Positions 7,162 through 13,272 of a stretch of 13,272 nt of DNA are shown here, in pieces (within the stretch, counting starts at the first letter, position 1; each line of letters begins with the position of its first letter). The stretch comes from Rhodobacterales bacterium CG2_30_65_12 (GTDB lineage: Bacteria; Pseudomonadota; Alphaproteobacteria; Rhodobacterales; Rhodobacteraceae), in assembly GCA_001873585.1 (NCBI GenBank), contig MNZL01000115.1:1-13272 (forward strand), given 5' to 3'. The position numbers were made by a program, and so were the translations under genes. Under the pieces are notes generated by a model. That model ran no database searches, was not told the DNA's origin, and saw only the letters and a list, made by a program, of their open reading frames with translations.

Positions 7162-7178
7162 GCCCGCCTTCGGGCTTG
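7159..7178. repeat. Perfect inverted repeat between divergent cytochrome c and thioesterase genes
   Basis: An 8-bp perfect stem, CAAGCCCG (7159-7166) and CGGGCTTG (7171-7178), with a 4-nt CCTT loop. There is no T-tract, so it is not an intrinsic terminator. It lies 24 bp upstream of the thioesterase start and touches the -35 of the cytochrome promoter, so it could be an operator or a leader hairpin. Confidence 0.5.
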
Positions 7179-7202
7179 CGCCGCGCGGGATGTCGGGCCA
7201 CC

Positions 7203-7616
7203 ATGTCGGCCATGGACAGCGCTACCGCAAACCTATGGATAAACGCACATTTCGCCCCCTGCCTGCGCGCGCTCGCGCCCCGGGTCGAGCGGATGGCCTG
7301 CACCGGCGCGGAGCTGACACTGCCGATCACCGCCGAGCTCGTCGTGCCCGGCGGCACGGTGGCCCCGCAGGCGCTCACGGCGCTGGCAGATACCGCGATG
7401 GCGATTGCCTGCGCCGGGCATTTCCGCGCCTTCCGGCCGCTGAACCGGGCCAACTTTGATGTTCAATTCCTGCGCCCGGCGAGCGGCGAGAGCCTGTCGT
7501 GCACCGCCACCGTGGTGCGCGCGAGCAAGGCGCTCATCTTCACCCGTGCAGTGCTCACCGCCGAGCCTTCCGGCAAGGAGGTGGCGACGGCCACCGCCAC
7601 CTGGGCGGTGCCCTGA
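7203..7616 (+). CDS. PaaI-like hotdog-fold thioesterase
   Basis: A 137-residue single hotdog domain. The central-helix block PGGTVAPQALTALADTAMAIA (49-69, with Asp63 where the family often has its catalytic acid) and the following NRANFDVQFLRPASGE strand (81-96) are typical of PaaI/YbgC-like acyl-CoA thioesterases, cytosolic enzymes that hydrolyse acyl- or aryl-CoA. The usual HGG before the helix is PGG here, so the His is missing; activity is probable but not certain. The start is taken at ATG 7203; a second in-frame ATG at 7212 is equally possible because no strong ribosome site is present. The out-of-frame ATG at 7190 leads nowhere convincing. It converges on the L,D-transpeptidase gene with a 13-bp gap. 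Substrate unknown. Confidence 0.8.
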   Translation: MSAMDSATANLWINAHFAPCLRALAPRVERMACTGAELTLPITAELVVPGGTVAPQALTALADTAMAIACAGHFRAFRPLNRANFDVQFLRPASGESLSCTATVVRASKALIFTRAVLTAEPSGKEVATATATWAVP

Positions 7617-7629
7617 GAGCAGTCGGGGA

Positions 7630-8187
7630 TCAGTCGCGCACGATGATGGAGGTATTGCGCAAACCCACCTCTTCCACCATCCGGTAGAAGATCTCGGCCT
7701 CGGTTGGGTGCACCCGCACACAGCCATGCGAGGCCCGCTGGCCCAGCATCCGCGCATCCGGGTCGCCATGAATGGCGATATTGCCGTTGAAAAACACCGA
7801 CCACGGCATCGGCACATTGTAGATCGACGACACATGTCTGGGCGAGAGAAAATCGGGGTAGAAGGCGCCGAGTGGCGTCGGCTTGCGCTCGATCCCGGTG
7901 GAGACCACCCAGTGATACTGCTCGGGCTTGCGCCCGTCGTCGAAGCCGCGCACCACGGTCAGCCGCTGGTCCGACACATCGACGATCGCCAGCACCTTGT
8001 CGGGCCCCGGCGAGGGCAATGGTGCGATCCGCTCGGCGATCGGCGCCGTCACCGGCCCGCGCGTGACCACCGATGTCGTCGCCACCGCGCCCGGGTCTGT
8101 CGCCGCGACGGGGGCTGCGTCGCAGGCCGTCAGCAGCACCCCGGCGGCGAGCAGCAATCCCATCCTTCGTATCAATGCGGGTTTCAT
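7630..8187 (-). CDS. Lipoprotein L,D-transpeptidase (YkuD domain)
   Basis: A 185-residue envelope enzyme. The N-terminus is a lipoprotein signal (LLAAGVLLTAC, lipid-modified Cys22), followed by an Ala/Thr/Pro-rich linker to about residue 60. The YkuD domain starts at KVLAIVDVSDQRLTVV (64-79) and ends with the catalytic block: IAIHGD (His140) and SHGCVRV (His154, nucleophile Cys156), all intact. Such enzymes use the Cys to make 3-3 cross-links in peptidoglycan or to attach proteins to it. A lipid anchor on this family is less usual than a plain signal and would hold it at a membrane face, probably the outer membrane. The ATG at 8185-8187 has G-rich upstream sequence; a second ATG at residue 9 is possible and would keep the lipobox. 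Monocistronic, convergent with the thioesterase gene. Confidence 0.9.
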   Translation of the reverse strand: MKPALIRRMGLLLAAGVLLTACDAAPVAATDPGAVATTSVVTRGPVTAPIAERIAPLPSPGPDKVLAIVDVSDQRLTVVRGFDDGRKPEQYHWVVSTGIERKPTPLGAFYPDFLSPRHVSSIYNVPMPWSVFFNGNIAIHGDPDARMLGQRASHGCVRVHPTEAEIFYRMVEEVGLRNTSIIVRD

Positions 8188-8419
8188 TCCCCCCCTACTC
8201 CACCACGAAAACCCCGGAAATCACCATGCCGGCCTTTTGGCACCGCACACGAGCACCGCTCAGCCGACACCCGCGCGCACCCCTGCATTCTGCCGCTGGC
8301 GCGAAAAGGCGCGTCGGACAACGACTCGCTCGTCATGAAAGTCATGCTGCAGCCATCCACATTATTCAGCCCTATCGTCAGGCGAGAAATCGCCAATTGC
8401 AACCATGCCCGGACGAAAC

Positions 8420-9095
<676 letters not shown>

Positions 9096-9103
<8 letters not shown>

Positions 9104-10382
9104 AACGCAGCGCCTCCACCGGGTTCATCCGCGCCGCGCGGCGGGCAGGAAAGATCGTGACGAAGAAAGACAACGTGAGCGAGAGCGTCACCGCCGAGAT
9201 CACATCGGCAAGCCGCACCGTTGCCGGCAGCTTGTAGATGCCGCGAATCGACGGATCCCACACCCCGCCACCGGCGATGTAATCGACCAGCGCGAAGATC
9301 TGGTCGATATACGTGGCGAAAAGCACGCCGAGCGCCACGCCCATTACCGTGCCGACAAGCCCGGTCGAGGCGCCGACGAGGAAAAACACGCGCAGCACCG
9401 AGCCTTGGGAGAGCCCCATCGTGCGCAGGATGCCGATATCGCGGCCCTTGTTCTTTACCAGCATTACCAGGCCCGAGATGATGTTCATCGAGGCTATAAG
9501 CACAAGTATGCTGAGGATGACGAACATCACGTTGTCTTCCATGTCGAGCGCGCGCAGGAAGGCCCCGGCACTATCGCGCCAGGTCCAGACCGCCGCATCT
9601 TCGCCCACTGCGGCCATGATCGGGCCGATCGCCGCGTCGATCGCCTCGGGATGCGCCACCATCACCTCGATCTCGTCGGCCAAACCCTCCTTGTTGAAAA
9701 AGCTCTGCGCCGCGGCGAACGGCAGATACGCCCGCGTTTGATCAATATCCCAGCGTCCGGCGGTGAAGATGTAGACCACCTCGTAGGCGTTCACCCGGGG
9801 CGTGGTGCCGAAGGCGGTTTTCACCCCGTTGGGCGAGATGATCTTGATCCGGTCACCGAGATAGACCCCAAGCTCGCGCGCCACGCCCGAGCCGATGGCG
9901 ATGCCGCGCGGAAAATCGGCCAGAGCGCCCACTGCCTCTTCCGGGTCGGCGATGCGTGGAATCGAGGCGAGGTCTTCGGCGCGGATGCCGAACACCTGAA
10001 CGCCCACGTTGGCCTCGCCCGCATTGGCCATCACCTGGCCCTTCACAAGCGGCGCGGCGCGCGTGACCCCCGGCACGTCAGCGATCCGGGTCGCCCAGTC
10101 GTCATACGCCACGATCGTCCGGGTCGGGTTGCCGTTTTCATCCACCTTCATGCGGGAATAGACTGTCACATGCGCGTTCGCGCCGAGGATGGTATCGACG
10201 AACTCCTCGCGGAAGCCGGTGCGAACGGCAAGCGTGATGATCAGCGCGGCGACGGCGAGGGTGATGCCGACCAGGCTGATCCAGGTCATCACGCTCACGC
10301 CGCCCTCGGCGCGCCGCGCGCGCAGGTAGCGCCAGGCGATCATCCACTCGAAACGCGAAAACGGGGGCGTGCTTTTGGCCAC
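9096..10382 (-). CDS. lolC: Lipoprotein-releasing ABC transporter permease (LolC/LolE family)
   Basis: A 428-residue inner-membrane permease with the four-helix MacB/LolC plan: first helix at about 31-53, a large periplasmic domain (about 55-283), then three helices near 285-307, 330-356 and 391-412. The N-terminal FEWMIAWRYLRARRAEGG and C-terminal FPARRAARMNPVEALRYE are family signatures. The start is GTG at 10380-10382, with AGAGG nine bases upstream; it gives the conserved N-terminus. An internal ATG at residue 14 would cut into it. Only one permease gene accompanies lolD here, so the complex may be a LolF-like homodimer rather than LolC plus LolE, unless a second gene exists elsewhere; the symbol is therefore nominal. 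It works with LolD, which follows with an 8-bp overlap. Confidence 0.92.
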
Positions 10383-10407
10383 GGGCTTGCCTCTTCAGGT
10401 TTGCGGC

Positions 10408-10436
10408 AAACTGCGGCCGGGGCGGGCCAAGGTCAA
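10408..10436 (-). promoter_or_regulatory. Likely promoter of lolC-lolD
   Basis: Minus strand: GGCGCTTGACC (-35 TTGACC, 10431-10436), 17-bp spacer, CAGTTT (10408-10413) as a weak -10. The predicted start near 10401 leaves about 19 nt before the GTG start codon. The -35 and its upstream flank are nearly identical to those ahead of the DUF2937-like gene. Confidence 0.45.
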
Positions 10437-10519
10437 GCGCCGCGCACACTGCATTGCAAAACCGTGAGCCGCAGCAGCGCGGTTGCGCCAACGCGGATGC
10501 GCCCCCCCCCCGGTGCGCG

Positions 10520-11002
10520 TCAGGCAAACCGGCGCAAGGGGCGTTTGAGCAGCGACAGAAGCAGCGCCACCAGCCCCCAGCCGCCAACAAAGCCGACCCC
10601 GGCAGAGATCAGCCCCTCGCTCGTCACCGGCACCGCCGGCTGGTAGTCGTCCCAGCTCCGCCGCACCAGCTCAGCATCCCGGATCCGCCACACCCGGGCA
10701 AGGCGCTGCAGCGGCGCGGCCCCGGCGAGCGCCTGGTAATCGGCGTTGAGCCGCTCGTAACGGTAGATACGGGTGCGCATGTCGTCGCGCAGGCGGGCCT
10801 GAAAATCGCCCTCGCCCATCGCCTCGAAAGCCTGTTCGCGGCTCATCCCGGCCACGCGGGCGGTGGTATCGAAGGCAAGCGTCACGGTGCGCAATTCATC
10901 CACCGCGCCAGACAGCCGCTGCACGTATTGCTGCGAAAATTCAGGGAATTGCGACAGCGCCACGGCCCCCGCAATGCCGCCCGCAAGTGCCAGGATGCGC
11001 AT
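10520..11002 (-). CDS. DUF2937-like small membrane protein
   Basis: A 160-residue protein that matches, from memory, the DUF2937 family (SQFPEFSQQYVQRLSGAVDEL near 17-37, and QPAVPVTSEGLISAGVGFVGGW near 121-142). The layout is an N-terminal hydrophobic stretch (3-18), a charged, probably helical middle (about 20-120) and one C-terminal membrane helix (131-152) followed by a basic tail (KRPLRR). The function is unknown; with both ends hydrophobic the middle may lie in the periplasm. The ATG at 11000-11002 has AAGGG about seven bases upstream. It sits between proS and lolC, an order I recall as common in Rhodobacteraceae, but it has its own predicted promoter, so the link to lipoprotein sorting is only positional. 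Confidence 0.82.
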   Translation of the reverse strand: MRILALAGGIAGAVALSQFPEFSQQYVQRLSGAVDELRTVTLAFDTTARVAGMSREQAFEAMGEGDFQARLRDDMRTRIYRYERLNADYQALAGAAPLQRLARVWRIRDAELVRRSWDDYQPAVPVTSEGLISAGVGFVGGWGLVALLLSLLKRPLRRFA

Positions 11003-11037
11003 GTAACCGCCCTTTCCGCCCCGATCTTTCGGTCCAG

Positions 11038-11066
11038 ACTCTGCTGTGCTGCTGCGCGGGGGTCAA
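11038..11066 (-). promoter_or_regulatory. Likely promoter of the DUF2937-like gene
   Basis: Minus strand: GGCGCTTGACC (-35 TTGACC, 11061-11066), 17-bp spacer, CAGAGT (11038-11043; three of six -10 bases match). The predicted start near 11031 gives a leader of about 29 nt. The CTTG of the -35 is part of the inverted repeat at 11064-11095. Confidence 0.5.
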
Positions 11067-11095
11067 GCGCCGCCAGCTGCACAGGCGGCGGCTTG
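11064..11095 (-). other. Large GC hairpin after proS, overlapping the next promoter
   Basis: An 11-pair stem with a single bulged base (CAAGCGCCGCC at 11064-11074 against 11084-11095, 9-nt loop) begins 24 nt after the proS stop. On the minus strand it is followed by ACCCCCG, not a T-tract, so it is not a classic intrinsic terminator. It may still end or stabilise the proS transcript, and its distal arm contains the CTTG of the downstream promoter. Confidence 0.5.
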
Positions 11096-11118
11096 CCGAG
11101 ACGCGCCAGGCACGATCA

Positions 11119-12459
11119 TCAGATATGGCTCGCGTAAATCTGCCTCAGTCGCGCCACGGCGAGCTCGGGGGCAAGCTCCTCGGCCTCGCCGCTGCGGCGG
11201 CTGGTCAACTCTACCACACCCGTTTTCAGCCCGCGCGGGCCAACGGTGATCCGCCATGGCAGGCCGATCAGGTCCATTGTGGCAAACTTCGCGCCTGCCC
11301 GCTCCTCACGGTCGTCATACAGCGGCTCAAGCCCGGCGGCGGTGAGCGCCGCGTAGAGCCCCTCGCAGGCGGCATCCGTTGCCGCGTCGCCCTGGCGCAG
11401 GTTGACGATGCCAGCGTGAAAAGGCGTCACGCCCTCGGGCCAGATGATGCCGGCGTCGTCGTGGTTGGCCTCGATGATCGCGCCCACCAGACGGCTCACG
11501 CCAATCCCGTGGCTGCCCATGTGCACCGGCACACGCTCGCCAGAGTCAGTCGTCACCAAAGCGCCCAAAGGCTCGGAATACTTGGTGCCGAAGTAGAAGA
11601 TCTGCCCCACCTCAATGCCGCGCGAGGTTTTGCGCCGCTCTTCGGGCAACTGTGCGAACAGCGCCGCGTCATGGGTTTCGTCGGTGCGGGCGTAGGGCGT
11701 GGTCCATTCCTTGCAGATGCCGGCAACCTCGTCCCAGTTGTCGTAGTCGATATGCCGGTCGCCAAGACGAAGCGCCATGATCGCGCTGTCGTAGAAGACC
11801 TCCGACTCGCCGGTCTCGGCCATCACGAGAAACTCGTGGGTGTCGTCGCCGCCGATCGGCCCCGAGTCCGCGCGCATCGGAATCGCCTGCAGCCCCATCC
11901 GCTCGTAGGTGCGCAGATAGCTTACCATGTGGCGGTTGTAAGCGTGCATCGCGTTTTCGTAGTCAAGATCGAAGGTGTAGCCATCCTTCATGAAAAATTC
12001 GCGGCCCCGCATCACGCCAAAGCGCGGCCGGATCTCGTCGCGGAACTTCCACTGGATGTGGTAGAGCGTGAGCGGCAAATCCTTGTAGGAGCCGACGTGA
12101 GAGCGGAAGATGTCGGTGATCACCTCCTCGTTGGTCGGGCCATAGAGCAGATCGCGCCCGCCCCGGTCGCGGATACGCAGCATCTCCTCACCGTAATCGT
12201 CGTAGCGCCCGCTCTCGCGCCAGAGATCAGCCGATTGCAGGGTGGGCATCAGCATCGGGATATGGCCGGCGCGGATCTGTTCCTCGTGCACGATGTTTTC
12301 AAGCTTGCGCAGCACCTTGAAGCCGAGCGGCAACCACGAATAGATGCCCGCCGCCTGCTGTTTGATCATGCCTGCGCGCAGCATCAGCCGGTGGCTGGCA
12401 ATCTGCGCCTCGGCGGGCGTTTCCTTCAGAACCGGGAGAAAGTAGCGGGACAGGCGCAT
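11119..12459 (-). CDS. proS: Prolyl-tRNA synthetase, short form without the INS editing domain
   Basis: A class II aminoacyl-tRNA synthetase of 446 residues that charges tRNA-Pro in the cytoplasm. Motif 1 lies near 40-70 (GIYSWLPLGFKVLRKLENIV), the proline-binding GPTNEEV at 108-114, motif 2 in QWKFRDEIRPRFGVMRGREF (136-155) and motif 3 in HMGSHGIGVSRLVGAIIE (313-330). The anticodon-binding domain follows from about 350 (IVNLRQGD ... YDDREERAGAKFATMDLIGLP). Many bacterial ProS proteins are about 570 residues and carry an INS editing domain between motifs 2 and 3; here that interval is only about 160 residues, so INS is missing or reduced, as known for alphaproteobacteria, which rely on separate trans-editing proteins. 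ATG at 12457-12459, with GAGG seven bases upstream. Followed by a GC hairpin. Confidence 0.96.
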   Translation of the reverse strand: MRLSRYFLPVLKETPAEAQIASHRLMLRAGMIKQQAAGIYSWLPLGFKVLRKLENIVHEEQIRAGHIPMLMPTLQSADLWRESGRYDDYGEEMLRIRDRGGRDLLYGPTNEEVITDIFRSHVGSYKDLPLTLYHIQWKFRDEIRPRFGVMRGREFFMKDGYTFDLDYENAMHAYNRHMVSYLRTYERMGLQAIPMRADSGPIGGDDTHEFLVMAETGESEVFYDSAIMALRLGDRHIDYDNWDEVAGICKEWTTPYARTDETHDAALFAQLPEERRKTSRGIEVGQIFYFGTKYSEPLGALVTTDSGERVPVHMGSHGIGVSRLVGAIIEANHDDAGIIWPEGVTPFHAGIVNLRQGDAATDAACEGLYAALTAAGLEPLYDDREERAGAKFATMDLIGLPWRITVGPRGLKTGVVELTSRRSGEAEELAPELAVARLRQIYASHI

Positions 12460-12495
12460 GTTTGCCTCACGTGCAAGGGGATCGGGTCGGAATTC

Positions 12496-12524
12496 TCCCT
12501 AGCCGAGCCGCCCGGCCCCGGCAA
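12496..12524 (-). promoter_or_regulatory. Likely proS promoter
   Basis: Minus strand: CTTGCCG (-35 TTGCCG, 12519-12524), 17-bp spacer, TAGGGA (12496-12501). The predicted start near 12489 gives a leader of about 30 nt. The spacing and position are good and the -10 is weak, as for the other promoters in this window. Confidence 0.45.
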
Positions 12525-12530
12525 GCCTGC

Positions 12531-12584
12531 CTCCTTCTTTGGTCGATAAATACCTCACCGGGGCACGGGGGTGTGAAACCCCCG
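12531..12584. repeat. Possible dispersed intergenic element: ATAAATACCTC motif plus hairpin
   Basis: In the proS/fasciclin divergent gap, an A/T-containing block (CTTTGGTCGATAAATACCTC, 12537-12556) is followed by a 7-bp hairpin (CGGGGGT 12566-12572, GTGAA loop, ACCCCCG 12578-12584). From memory, similar blocks of CTTTGGCnnAAAATACnCC form followed by GC hairpins recur between genes in Rhodobacteraceae. There is no second copy in this window, so repeat status is not shown here. Confidence 0.35.
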
Positions 12585-12650
12585 CCGGGCCGGGCCGCCT
12601 CGATGGCGGGCCGACCCGGATCACGGTGGATAACGCTCGCGTGATCGCGG

Positions 12651-12680
12651 TGATCCCGCCCCCTGTCCGGCCCCGTAACG
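12651..12680 (+). promoter_or_regulatory. Candidate sigma-E (ECF, RpoE-ChrR type) promoter of the fasciclin gene
   Basis: TGATCC (12651-12656), an 18-bp spacer and GTAACG (12675-12680). The -35 equals the TGATCC element known for Rhodobacter sphaeroides sigma-E, and the TAA-containing -10 fits loosely. The predicted start near 12687 gives a leader of about 30 nt. A fasciclin gene is a reported member of the R. sphaeroides sigma-E regulon, which supports the call. Confidence 0.45.
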
Positions 12681-12716
12681 AGGGGCATGAAACGCACCAA
12701 ACAACAGGAGATTGCA

Positions 12717-13247
12717 ATGCATTTCGCCATCAAGACTACTCTCGCCGCCGCCGCCCTCGCCGTGGCCAGCACCGCAGCAGTTGCCGAATCCCACGGCGGG
12801 ATGAAGACCATCGTCGACATCGCCGCTGCCAACCCCGATTTCGAAACCCTCGTTGCCGCCGTGACCGCCGCCGACCTCGTTGAAACCCTCTCGGGAGAAG
12901 GCCCGTTCACCGTCTTCGCCCCGACCGACGACGCCTTTGCCGCGCTGCCCGCCGGCACGGTCGAGGGCCTGCTCGCGCCTGCAGCCAAGGGTGATCTCAC
13001 CAACGTGCTGCTCTACCACGTGGTCGCCGGGAAGGTGATGGCGGGCGATATCGCCATCGGCACCAGCGCTGTCGGCACCGCGCTCGAGGGTGCGAGCTTC
13101 TGTGTCACCAAGGGCGATAGCGTGATGATCGACGATGGTTCGGGCACCGTGGCCAACGTGGTCGCCGCCGACATCGAAGCCTCGAACGGCGTGATCCACG
13201 TGATCGACAAGGTGATCCTGCCTGGCAACGACGTGGCTTGCAACTGA
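12717..13247 (+). CDS. Secreted single-domain fasciclin (FAS1) protein
   Basis: A 176-residue protein with a Sec signal peptide (MHFAIKTTLAAAALAVASTAAVA, cleavage after residue 23) and one FAS1 domain over about 29-170. The hallmarks are TIVDIAAANPDFETLVAAV, the H1 block PFTVFAPTDDAFAALP (63-78), the central YHVVAGKV (100-107) and the H2 block NGVIHVIDKVILP (157-169). Cys129 and Cys175 could form a disulfide in the periplasm. FAS1 domains serve in adhesion or ligand binding; the bacterial role is poorly known. The ATG at 12717 is chosen because AGGAG lies six bases upstream and it gives a clean signal peptide; an in-frame ATG at 12687 would add ten residues before the signal and has no such site. 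Divergent from proS, with a candidate sigma-E promoter. Confidence 0.93.
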   Translation: MHFAIKTTLAAAALAVASTAAVAESHGGMKTIVDIAAANPDFETLVAAVTAADLVETLSGEGPFTVFAPTDDAFAALPAGTVEGLLAPAAKGDLTNVLLYHVVAGKVMAGDIAIGTSAVGTALEGASFCVTKGDSVMIDDGSGTVANVVAADIEASNGVIHVIDKVILPGNDVACN

Positions 13248-13272
13248 TCCCGGCCAACAGGCGCGGCCCCCT

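Noticed and set aside
8381..8394. GGCGA-GAAA-TCGCC stem between lolD and the transpeptidase gene as a terminator
   Set aside because: Only five pairs and no T-tract on either strand; too weak to call.
8184..8402. A 72-codon open frame on the minus strand between lolD and the transpeptidase gene
   Set aside because: No ribosome site, signal or domain; the stretch looks like the upstream region of the transpeptidase gene.
10987..12549. A 520-codon open frame on the plus strand opposite proS
   Set aside because: Antisense shadow of proS in GC-rich DNA; no domain or ribosome site.

Overview
This 13.3 kb GC-rich window reads as ordinary chromosome of an alphaproteobacterium, most likely a member of the Rhodobacteraceae (roseobacter or Rhodobacter type). 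The grounds are the CTTGAC/CTTGnC -35 elements with little A+T in the -10, an insertion-lacking ProS of about 446 residues, the order proS - DUF2937-like gene - lolC/E-type permease - lolD, and a fasciclin gene with a candidate sigma-E promoter of the Rhodobacter type. I saw no mobile element, CRISPR array, tRNA or rRNA. Taxonomy and all family names come from reading protein motifs by eye, without database searches.

Left part (1-5721). The window opens inside the end of a degenerate LytM/M23 (NlpD-like) cell-wall gene on the plus strand. A convergent gap of about 280 bp follows. Then comes a four-gene minus-strand operon for a BMP-family (purine nucleoside-type) ABC importer: periplasmic binding protein (5721-4705), tandem-domain ATPase (4587-3052) and two permeases (3055-1907 and 1910-645). 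The last three genes are joined by ATGA stop/start overlaps. The binding-protein gene is separated from the ATPase gene by a strong intrinsic terminator, which suggests that the binding protein is made in excess over the membrane complex.

Middle part (5722-8419). A divergent control region carries an imperfect 20-bp palindrome and leads on the plus strand into a polytopic membrane protein of unknown function (DUF5765-like, with conserved Cys and His). Next are a convergent lipoprotein cytochrome c, a divergent PaaI-like hotdog thioesterase and a convergent lipoprotein L,D-transpeptidase. These genes are short, tightly packed and alternate in strand, so they look like independent transcription units.

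Right part (8420-13272). On the minus strand lie proS, a DUF2937-like membrane protein, and the lipoprotein-releasing transporter (permease then LolD ATPase, overlapping by 8 bp). proS, the DUF2937-like gene and the permease gene each have a plausible CTTGnC promoter with 17-bp spacing 20-30 nt ahead of the start codon, so they need not be one operon. Divergent from proS is a secreted single-domain fasciclin protein, with a TGATCC - 18 bp - GTAACG element suggesting sigma-E (singlet oxygen) control.

I found no convincing wholly new system. The best leads are the terminator inside the importer operon, the predicted sigma-E control of fasciclin, promoter -35 elements embedded in inverted repeats, and the DUF5765-like membrane protein.
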